The translations under genes and the position numbers were made by a program. Shown here piece by piece: positions 9,486 through 16,261 of a stretch of 64,000 bases of DNA. Position 1 is the stretch's first letter, and each line of letters begins with the position of its first letter. The notes under the pieces were generated by a model. It made no database searches, was not told the origin of the DNA, and worked only from the letters and a program-made list of their open reading frames with translations. Source of the stretch: Nitrospirota bacterium (GTDB lineage Bacteria > Nitrospirota > Nitrospiria > Nitrospirales > UBA8639). The stretch lies in contig JAQBUF010000011.1 of NCBI GenBank assembly GCA_027623995.1, positions 1 to 64,000 of the forward strand, given 5' to 3'.

Positions 9486-10781
9486 ATGAACGACCCTCTA
9501 ACGTCTCACCCAGGTATGAAACGTGGCCAACGATATGGCCTGCGGGATGGGTTTTTTTATGCGGTCTCCCAAGGTGGAGGAGAATCGTACCTTTCGGCGT
9601 TTGCCCTGGTCTTTCATGCCACTCCATTGCAAATTGGGCTGTTGTCCGCGATTCCTCAGACGTTAGGTGTCTGGGCACAGTTTATTTCTGTGTGGTTATT
9701 GCATCGACTACAGGCTCGCCGGCCTGTCATTCTCGTGGGTATGGTGGCCCAAATGTTGATGTGGGGTCCGCTGTTGGCATTGCCATGGGCATTTCCGGCC
9801 TATGGACCGTGGCTCGTCATTGGCTGTGCCCTGGCCTATTTCACCATGGGCCATATTGTCATTCCCGCCTGGAACAGCCTCATGACTGATTTGGTGCAAT
9901 CTCACCATTGGGGATCGTATTTCAGCCAACGCGCTCGCGTAATGACCGTGACGCAATTCTTAGCTCTGGTGGGGGGAGGGGTGTTGTTGCATTGGGCGGA
10001 AGGAATGGGACGTCCGTTTATAGGATTTGGCGTATTATTTCTCTTTGCCTCTGCCGCTCGAGCCGCTTCGGCTTTGATGCTAGCCCGAGTCGATGAAAGC
10101 GTGGTCCCCATTTTGCCCAAGCTTGATATTTCGCTCTTGCCGTCACGGCAATGGATTCATAGTAAAAACTTTGTAAAATTTCTCTTGTTTTCAGGCTCGT
10201 TTCACGCAGCGGTCCTCGTGGCCGGCCCGTATTTCGTGATCTACCTGTTGCAAGATCTACAGTGGAGTTACTTGGAATATACCGGTTGGCTGGCTTCGGG
10301 TGTCTTGGGACAAATTCTGACATTTCCCCTCTGGGGACGCATGAGTGATCGGTACGGGAATAAGGCGTTAATCCGCTGGTGTGGCATGTTTGTTCCTGTC
10401 CTACCAATGCTGTATTTGTTCCATACGGCGGTACCATACCTGGTAATCGTCAACTTTTTTGGTGGCGTATTGTGGAGTGGCATGGCTCTTGGGCTACAAA
10501 ATTTTGTGTTTCATGCGGTGCCACGGGAAGATCGGGCCATGGGTATCGCAGTGTATAATACCGCCAATGGGTTAGGATGGTTTGCCGGCGCCATGGCTGG
10601 TAGTTGGTTAGCTATGGTTCTGCCTAATCATGCGGTTATTCCGATTGTCCATATTTCCTTGACCACCAGTTTGCCATTGGTTTTCTTGGTTTCCGGTTTC
10701 TTGCGCATAATCGTGTTGTGGTTTCTGGGTGACAGTTTTACCGAACCCCAATCGCGGGAAATTCGGCAGGCGGCGTCATAG
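9486..10781 (+). CDS. MFS transporter
   Basis: This 431-residue integral membrane protein has about twelve hydrophobic segments. It shows the loose major-facilitator layout: early helix 1 after a polar start (GLRDGFFYAVSQGGGES), loop LHRLQARRPV between helices 2 and 3, a central polar loop near residues 195-220, and the second-half loop GRMSDRYGNKALIRW, which carries the D-R-x-G-x-K/R pattern of the family. The substrate cannot be told. It lies alone, 136 bp after purF, on the same strand. A copy of the purF tail follows its stop, which suggests it was inserted by recombination at the purF 3' end. No signal of a dedicated regulator is seen. Confidence 0.85.
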   Translation: MNDPLTSHPGMKRGQRYGLRDGFFYAVSQGGGESYLSAFALVFHATPLQIGLLSAIPQTLGVWAQFISVWLLHRLQARRPVILVGMVAQMLMWGPLLALPWAFPAYGPWLVIGCALAYFTMGHIVIPAWNSLMTDLVQSHHWGSYFSQRARVMTVTQFLALVGGGVLLHWAEGMGRPFIGFGVLFLFASAARAASALMLARVDESVVPILPKLDISLLPSRQWIHSKNFVKFLLFSGSFHAAVLVAGPYFVIYLLQDLQWSYLEYTGWLASGVLGQILTFPLWGRMSDRYGNKALIRWCGMFVPVLPMLYLFHTAVPYLVIVNFFGGVLWSGMALGLQNFVFHAVPREDRAMGIAVYNTANGLGWFAGAMAGSWLAMVLPNHAVIPIVHISLTTSLPLVFLVSGFLRIIVLWFLGDSFTEPQSREIRQAAS

Positions 10782-10795
10782 CGCATAACCTTCTC

Positions 10796-10849
10796 AAAGC
10801 CGAAGAACTCCAGCTTGGTTTGTTCAATGGCAATCCTTCAACTCGTTAA
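10796..10849 (+). repeat. Diverged copy of the purF 3' end downstream of the MFS gene
   Basis: This segment encodes [17 protein letters not shown] plus TAA, against [17 protein letters not shown] plus TAG in purF. Five of the six base differences are synonymous (one of these is TAG/TAA) and one gives D to N. That pattern means the two tails diverged while both were still coding, so this is the tail of a second purF allele and not a drifted recent duplicate. Confidence 0.88.
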
Positions 10850-11088
10850 CTGCTAACCAACAATTGACATCAATAATGTATGAGGGCTGGGCACTCCTCT
10901 ATTCAGCTTCAAGCAAGCGGACACAAGCCTTATTTTTTCTTATTGGTACGTATTTTGTGGAAACGGGAACTTATATACGATAAATTGAATAGGCCGGATA
11001 AAAGGCTTAATATAGGATTCTCGATTCATCGCTTGCTTCAATACGGCTTTCTCGTCGCGCTGTCACTCACACGTTCATCCGAGGGCAT

Positions 11089-11793
11089 ATGATTGCACCA
11101 CTTCCTGAAAACGAATCTGAACGCTTGGCGGCCATTCGTCGGTATCGAATTTTAGATACCGAACGTGAGGAAGAATTCGACCACTTAACTGCCCTTGCCT
11201 CATATATTTGTCGAACACCAATTGCCATGATTTCTTTGATTGATGAATCACGGCAGTGGTTTAAAGCCAGTGTTGGGGTTTTGGTTCGGGAGACTTCAAG
11301 GGAGTTGGCTTTTTGCGCGCATGCCATATTGGATGACCAAGTAATGATTGTGGAGGACGCATTACAGGATCCAAGGTTTGTGGATAATGCGTTGGTGCTC
11401 TCAGATCCACATATCCGCTTTTATGCCGGTGCTCCACTGACTACCCCCGATGGATACAGACTCGGCACTCTCTGCGTTATTGATCAAAATCCACGAAAGT
11501 TAAATACCAAACAGATCCAAGCCTTGAAGCATCTGAGAGTTCAGGTCGCCTCTCTCTTCACACTCAGGCACACGCTCTACCAATTACATCTTGCCCTCGA
11601 CGAAGTTCGAATTTTAAGTGGACTTCTTCCCATTTGTTCCTATTGCAGAAAGGTGAGGGACGAAGAAGGATATTGGCGACAAGTGGAGGCATTTATTAGA
11701 GATCATTCCGAAGCCGACTTCTCTCATGGAATTTGCCAAGGAGGCCTAAAACAACATCACCCGGAGGTTGCCAAGAAAATGAATATTTCATAA
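11089..11793 (+). CDS. GAF-domain sensor with C-terminal four-cysteine-type motif domain
   Basis: This 234-residue soluble protein has a GAF domain of the 'ERLAAIRRYRILDTEREEEFD' class over residues 5-165 (TPIAMISLID, FCAHAIL, VEDALQDPRF, FYAGAPLTTPDGYRLGTLCV). A short C-terminal module follows, with LLPICSYCRKVRDEEGYW and FSHGICQGGLKQHHPE. In the related modules that I recall on PAS and response-regulator proteins, the second half reads C-x-x-C and would give a four-Cys site. Here the last Cys is Gly, so metal binding may be lost. The role is probably signal input to a partner, since there is no output enzyme domain. GAGG precedes the ATG at a suitable distance. Confidence 0.82.
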   Translation: MIAPLPENESERLAAIRRYRILDTEREEEFDHLTALASYICRTPIAMISLIDESRQWFKASVGVLVRETSRELAFCAHAILDDQVMIVEDALQDPRFVDNALVLSDPHIRFYAGAPLTTPDGYRLGTLCVIDQNPRKLNTKQIQALKHLRVQVASLFTLRHTLYQLHLALDEVRILSGLLPICSYCRKVRDEEGYWRQVEAFIRDHSEADFSHGICQGGLKQHHPEVAKKMNIS

Positions 11794-12045
11794 CCCTGGC
11801 GATCGGGATCGAAAACCTCTGTAAGGTGTCTAGGAAGTAATTGCATTCCCCCCATTTCCTCTCGCTTCCCACCACGTTATTCTCCCGGATTATTATTTGC
11901 ACCGATTTTAAATTTTGATTTGTCTTTGTCTAGAGACCAGATCCAAAGGAAACATTGAATTGCCCACTCTAAAAATCGTGTGTTAAGATCTCTTCAGGTG
12001 CATGACAGTTCGCTGTTACCGATTCCAAACCAGGTGGAGGATGCG

Positions 12046-12591
12046 ATGAAACGTACACATATTCTGATTGGGCTTTTCATATGTCTTATGGTCATAGTGG
12101 CCACGAGCTGGGCGAAAGGGTTTTTTAAAGTGGGGGAGGCGGCTCCCTTATTTTCATTGACTTCCGTTGCAGGCCAACAAGTCTCTATTGATGAGCTGAA
12201 GGGCAAGGTGGTGGTCCTAGGACTCTTCCACATTTGCGAACCCTGTCTCATTCAAAGCACCAATTTACAAAAAGTGCATGAAGCCACTCAAGGGAAAAAC
12301 GTGGCCGTGGTGGGGGTAAATTCCTCCGGGGATTCCAAAGCCGATGTGTTGGAGTTTCTCGGGATGTTTCCGGTGAAAGTGACCTATCCGTATCTCACGG
12401 ATCCTGATCAAGTCACGGATCGACTCTATGGCGGTGGACGGTTTATTCCTAATGTCTATGTCTTGGATCAACAAGGTGTGATTCGTTGGCAACGTGTTGG
12501 CAATATGGATTTAGCCGATGATACAGCGATTCTCGAAGTGGTGAATGGACTGTTGGCCAAGGGAAGTTCTTCTAGCCCCTCGAGCTTATAG
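12046..12591 (+). CDS. Exported TlpA/redoxin-like thioredoxin-fold protein
   Basis: The start at ATG 12046 is chosen over an upstream in-frame start because GGTGGAGG sits just before it and a clean signal peptide follows (KRTHILIGLFICLMVIVATSWA). The mature part is an AhpC/TSA-redoxin thioredoxin fold: VGEAAPLFSLTSVAGQQVSI, GKVVVLGLFHICEPCLIQS with a CEPC redox pair, VVGVNSSGD, and a late cis-Pro region (FIPNVYVLDQQGVIRW). The length is 181 residues. It probably acts as a periplasmic thiol oxidoreductase, for example in cytochrome c or metalloprotein assembly. The exact partner is unknown. A lipobox is not evident. Confidence 0.85.
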   Translation: MKRTHILIGLFICLMVIVATSWAKGFFKVGEAAPLFSLTSVAGQQVSIDELKGKVVVLGLFHICEPCLIQSTNLQKVHEATQGKNVAVVGVNSSGDSKADVLEFLGMFPVKVTYPYLTDPDQVTDRLYGGGRFIPNVYVLDQQGVIRWQRVGNMDLADDTAILEVVNGLLAKGSSSSPSSL

Positions 12592-12624
12592 TATGAATGT
12601 TCAGGAAAGGATAATACGTAAAGA

Positions 12625-12864
12625 ATGGATGAATTAGAGGCCGGCAAACAAAAGTTTCTGGAAATCATTAGTGGTATTGATGCTGCTGTTGAGGTAGTGA
12701 TCCCCACAGTGCCTTCGAATAGCCAGTTTCTTATTTCACTCACCAAAGGTCCGAACCGAAAATTCATCATGGTGCCGGAAGACGATATCCTCGATATTCC
12801 CACGGAGGAGAATATTTTGGCCAACGTCACAACCATGCTTAAAAAAGAAATTGGGGCATTATGA
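12625..12864 (+). CDS. Small conserved-looking protein upstream of an MBL-fold gene
   Basis: I do not recognise this 79-residue protein. It is acidic, without membrane segments or cysteines, and alternates strand-like and helix-like stretches (AAVEVVIPTVPSNSQFLISL, GPNRKFIMVPEDDILDIP, ILANVTTMLKKEI). Its stop overlaps the start of the MBL-fold gene by 4 nt, so the two are translationally coupled and likely act together. GGAAAGG lies about 15 nt before the ATG. Confidence 0.7.
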   Translation: MDELEAGKQKFLEIISGIDAAVEVVIPTVPSNSQFLISLTKGPNRKFIMVPEDDILDIPTEENILANVTTMLKKEIGAL

Positions 12865-13454
12865 AGGCACTCCTGCCAGGCATTTCCTCATGGTCATGGT
12901 TTTCGGAAGAGAAGCAGATAGATTTTAACGGACATTTTCTGCACGTCGGTGAGCATAGAATTCTGGTCGATCCTCCACCAATGACATCTACCGAAATGGC
13001 ACAAATCAAACATAGTGGGCAACTAGATTATATTCTTTTGACCAATCGTGATCATGTGCGCGAGGCGGCCAACTATCAAAAAGAATTTCAATGCCGACTC
13101 TATGTCCCGGAGAGCGATGCCCCGGAAATGGACGTGACCCCTGATGAAGTGTATCGAGACCAAGAACTGTTGCCAGGTGGTATTTGGGCTATTCATCTTT
13201 CCGATCAAAAATCAAAAGGGGAGTCCGCCCTCTTTATTCAACAAGGCAAGGGTGTCTTAATTGTTGGGGATGCGATCTTGGGGAAACCTTCAGGGTCGGT
13301 CTGCATGCTCCCGGCGGAAAAATATGCTGATGCGGACAAGGCTCGTGAAGGATTACGTCGCCTGTTAAAGTATAACTTCGATTCCTTGCTTGTCGGGGAT
13401 GGCGCCTCAATTCTGATGGGTGCCAAGCCTATTGTCGAACAAGCGCTACAATAA
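12861..13454 (+). CDS. Degenerate metallo-beta-lactamase-fold protein
   Basis: This 197-residue protein keeps the MBL fold outline: a first strand pair (SWSWFSEEKQIDFNGHFLHV), EHRILVDPPP, LDYILLTNRDHVREAANYQ, GGIWAIHLSDQKSKGESALF and a GDAILG segment where true enzymes bear a metal ligand. The zinc-binding HxHxDH motif is replaced by TNRDHVREA, so only part of the metal site remains. Related short MBL proteins of this kind are found in many environmental bacteria without known activity. It is cotranslated with the small protein before it, and a TPR gene follows after 42 bp. Confidence 0.72.
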   Translation: MKALLPGISSWSWFSEEKQIDFNGHFLHVGEHRILVDPPPMTSTEMAQIKHSGQLDYILLTNRDHVREAANYQKEFQCRLYVPESDAPEMDVTPDEVYRDQELLPGGIWAIHLSDQKSKGESALFIQQGKGVLIVGDAILGKPSGSVCMLPAEKYADADKAREGLRRLLKYNFDSLLVGDGASILMGAKPIVEQALQ

Positions 13455-13496
13455 TTTTCACACTGCACCTCGCAAATTATTTTACCAACCATCCCC

Positions 13497-14330
13497 GTGA
13501 CGCTCATGCGCCAATCTCATTCTGCACAACTGAACCAACAAGGCAATGAGCATTTCTCTCGTGGTTTCTATACCGAAGCCTATCAATGTTATGCCAAGGC
13601 CTTAGAGGCCGATCACATGAGCGGTGATCAACGGGCGTTGGTCGCCACCCTTGGAAATCTTGGCAATATTTGTGCGGTCAGCGGGAAGCGAGAGCAAGCC
13701 AATGCCTATTATCATGAGGTCTTGGAACTGCAAAAAATACTCGGCGATGATAGGGGAATAAGCTCGACGTTAGCCAACTTAGGCAATCTCTATGTTGATG
13801 CTGGGGAATGGGAACGAGGTCGTGCGTATTACCTCGAAGCCTTGGACATGATGGAGTTGTTTAAAGACGATGCGGCTAAGGCAGTGTTGCTCTCCGACTT
13901 AGGCCTTGTGGCCAAAGAAACCAAGAAGTTTGAAGACGCGTTAGAATATTACTCCCAATCCATCACCTTTATGCGGCGCGTGGGCAACCATGCAGGGCAG
14001 GCGGATGTCAATAAAATGATGGCGCGAATGTATTTAAGTTGGGAACGTATAGATGACGCCATTGCCTGCAGCCAAACAAGTTTAGCGATTGCGGAACGAT
14101 TGCGAGATGAGTTACGCATGGGCGGAGCCTGGTATGTGCTCGCCGGTTGTCATGAAGCGTTAGGCCAGGATGAAGAAGCTGCTCGGTTTTTACATCGCGT
14201 GGTCAAAGTCGATCGTAAATATGGATTACCCAAACTTGAAGAAAATACCCAACGCCTTGAGGCCCTTCGGCAACGATTAGTCAATGCGCGTGAACACGCA
14301 AAATCGGAAAGTGAGACGACTCATGAGTGA
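13497..14330 (+). CDS. Tetratricopeptide-repeat protein
   Basis: This 277-residue soluble protein is made almost wholly of TPR units. Recurrent cores are HFSRGFYTEAYQCYAKALEA, ALVATLGNLGNICAVSGK, ISSTLANLGNLYVDAGEWER, AVLLSDLGLVAKETKKFEDA and EALGQDEEAARFLHRVV. The gene starts with GTG (13497) or ATG 13506. No signal peptide is visible, so a cytoplasmic scaffold is likely. Its stop overlaps the next start (ATGAGTGA), which ties it to the 144-residue protein downstream. With the MBL-fold pair upstream it appears to form a four-gene unit. Confidence 0.85.
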   Translation: MTLMRQSHSAQLNQQGNEHFSRGFYTEAYQCYAKALEADHMSGDQRALVATLGNLGNICAVSGKREQANAYYHEVLELQKILGDDRGISSTLANLGNLYVDAGEWERGRAYYLEALDMMELFKDDAAKAVLLSDLGLVAKETKKFEDALEYYSQSITFMRRVGNHAGQADVNKMMARMYLSWERIDDAIACSQTSLAIAERLRDELRMGGAWYVLAGCHEALGQDEEAARFLHRVVKVDRKYGLPKLEENTQRLEALRQRLVNAREHAKSESETTHE

Positions 14331-14757
14331 GACTCCTCATACTGAATGGCCACAGGTCCAAACACACCTTAAACATACCATCCCTGGGTTTGAGCAATAT
14401 GAGGCCGACGGGGCTTTAACCTTGCAGTTGGATGATGAAGACTGGCAACTCGAAATCACCCCACAAGGTCTTCTCATCTGTCAGGCAGGATATGCGCTTG
14501 AGGATATGGAAAGCCTGTTGTCTGATGGTACGCCAGAAGACCTGGGAACTGATGAACTTGCGAAACAAGTGAAATTTTATATCAATCAAGTCGTCTCGAA
14601 ATATCGTCCGCGTCTCAAAGCCGAGGGATTTACCGAACGAACGGAAATGAATGATGAATACGTGGCCGTCTTTTTTGAGCGGCCAGTGGATTTGAATAAT
14701 CTTCCAGAGCTTGACCAAGTAATCGCCAAATACCGACAGCAGTTTTCAGCTTCTTAA
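14323..14757 (+). CDS. Uncharacterised acidic protein coupled to the TPR gene
   Basis: I do not recognise this 144-residue protein. The start at ATG 14323 overlaps the TPR stop, and I prefer it to the upstream in-frame start at 14284. It has no membrane segment. The composition is acidic, with a beta-rich first half (GALTLQLDDEDWQLEITPQG, LLICQAGYAL) and a helical second half (ELAKQVKFYINQVVSKYRP) that ends in AVFFERPVDLNNLPEL. The shape recalls small chaperone-like or YbjN-like folds, but this is only an impression. Confidence 0.7.
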   Translation: MSETPHTEWPQVQTHLKHTIPGFEQYEADGALTLQLDDEDWQLEITPQGLLICQAGYALEDMESLLSDGTPEDLGTDELAKQVKFYINQVVSKYRPRLKAEGFTERTEMNDEYVAVFFERPVDLNNLPELDQVIAKYRQQFSAS

Positions 14758-14786
14758 ATAGATTCTCTCATACAAAGGACACATTC

Positions 14787-15800
14787 ATGAATGTTCAACA
14801 ACCCATTCGCACGATGAGTGAATTTCGCGATGCGATGTATGCCTTTCGATTGCCAAGAATCTTAGCCACGGCCTTGGACCTCGATGTATTTACAAAAATG
14901 GGTGCAAGGTGGTGGACACCTAAAGCCTTGGCCAAGACCTTGAACAGTCATGAACGTGGAGTCGAGATATTGCTTCGCAATTTAGAAACTGCTGGATTAC
15001 TCAATAAACGTGGGACCTCATATGGCGTCGGTCAACTTGGTCAAACATTTCTCAACAAGAAGAGCCCAGACTATCAGGGGGCCTATCTCGGGCTTTTACA
15101 TCATCAGTGGGAGAATTGGGGGAAACTGACGGATACAGTTCGCACCGGAAAACCCGTTGGAAATGATGGGCCAGATGATCCTGATGATCGGCGTTCCTTC
15201 ACCTGGGCGATGCATCAACGCTCATTGCCACATGCCAAACAGGTGGCAGCGCAATTCAATCTTAAAAATATTGGATCGTTGTTAGATGTGGGTGGAGGCC
15301 CAGGAACGTATGCCTTGGAATTGTTAAAGAAGAACCCAAAACTTCAGGCAAGGGTATGGGATCGTGAAGCTGCCCTCGAAGTGGCACAAACTATTGCGAA
15401 ACCACTCCGTCATGGCAAACGCCTCTCTTACTATGCTGGGGATTTATTGAAGAGTGAGGTTCCAGGAAAGTTTGATGTCATGTGGCTGTCCAACGTACTC
15501 CACATTTTTTCACCAAGCGAAAACAACATCCTGTTCCGGAAATTGAAACGTGCCCTCAACCCCGGCGGACGCATCCTCATTCAAGATACGTTCCTCATGG
15601 ATAAACCAGGTTTCGATACAGCGGAAACCAATCTCTTTGCCGTGACCATGCTACTCTATACCCCCACCGGCAATACCTACAGCGCCAAAGACGTTCAACA
15701 ATGGCTCCAAGCCTGTGGTTTAAAAAAAACAAAATGTCTTCACATGAAAAAAGGCACGGGTGATTGGGACGGGGTGATTATTGAGGGAAAGGCTTCTTAA
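14787..15800 (+). CDS. SAM-dependent O-methyltransferase (methyltransferase_2 type)
   Basis: This 337-residue enzyme has an N-terminal winged-helix dimerisation domain (FRLPRILATALDLDVFTKMG, WTPKALAKTLNSHERGVEIL) and then a class I SAM domain with the glycine motif SLLDVGGGPGTYALELLKKN near residue 170. Further blocks are FDVMWLSNVLHIFSP and the late LNPGGRILIQDTFLMD. This is the layout of plant-caffeate and bacterial small-molecule O-methyltransferases, and of some C-methyltransferases. The substrate is unknown. AAAGGA precedes the ATG. It may be read together with the TPR unit, which ends 29 bp upstream. Confidence 0.88.
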   Translation: MNVQQPIRTMSEFRDAMYAFRLPRILATALDLDVFTKMGARWWTPKALAKTLNSHERGVEILLRNLETAGLLNKRGTSYGVGQLGQTFLNKKSPDYQGAYLGLLHHQWENWGKLTDTVRTGKPVGNDGPDDPDDRRSFTWAMHQRSLPHAKQVAAQFNLKNIGSLLDVGGGPGTYALELLKKNPKLQARVWDREAALEVAQTIAKPLRHGKRLSYYAGDLLKSEVPGKFDVMWLSNVLHIFSPSENNILFRKLKRALNPGGRILIQDTFLMDKPGFDTAETNLFAVTMLLYTPTGNTYSAKDVQQWLQACGLKKTKCLHMKKGTGDWDGVIIEGKAS

Positions 15801-15829
15801 AGATCCAGTAGGTCCAGAGATGCATACTG

Positions 15830-16228
15830 TTAAGAAATATCCTTAATCTTCATCTCTGAGAGCACGCCTTTTCCTCCAAAGGTAATCAAGAGGAAATTTA
15901 ACAGAGCGGTTGTGAAAATCACCACGATAAATGCCGCAGAGTCAAATTCATTGGTGACACTCTGTACAGCAGTCGAAATATCCAGCGCCAACCCAATCGT
16001 GCCGTAAATGACGGCAGTCATAAACGCCCAACGTTTGCCAGTCAGGCATAGGGCTCCCACGAGTAACGGCATCCAAAATTGAAAGGCATTCCAAATGACA
16101 CTTCCCGATTGGGCCGTAGGATCTCCGGTAGATTGTAGGGACTGAAGTGCCATCGCGCCTGCGAATAGACCAACACACAGCATGGCCATGAGATGGGGAG
16201 TTTGGGGTGATGACGTAGATCTATTCAC
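15830..16228 (-). CDS. Small four-helix membrane protein
   Basis: This 132-residue protein has about four hydrophobic helices: LMAMLCVGLFAGAMAL, FQFWMPLLVGALCL, AFMTAVIYGTIGLALD and AFIVVIFTTALLNFLLI. It is not a recognised family to me, although the layout resembles small DoxX-like or 'MFS-like fragment' proteins. The likely start is GTG 16228, with no clear ribosome-binding site; ATG codons a few residues in (LMAMLCVG) are alternatives. It converges on the methyltransferase gene and lies just downstream of a histidine kinase on the same strand. Confidence 0.65.
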   Translation of the reverse strand: MNRSTSSPQTPHLMAMLCVGLFAGAMALQSLQSTGDPTAQSGSVIWNAFQFWMPLLVGALCLTGKRWAFMTAVIYGTIGLALDISTAVQSVTNEFDSAAFIVVIFTTALLNFLLITFGGKGVLSEMKIKDIS

Positions 16229-16261
16229 GGTGAAATGGTTGCAAAAAAGATGGACTCGAAT

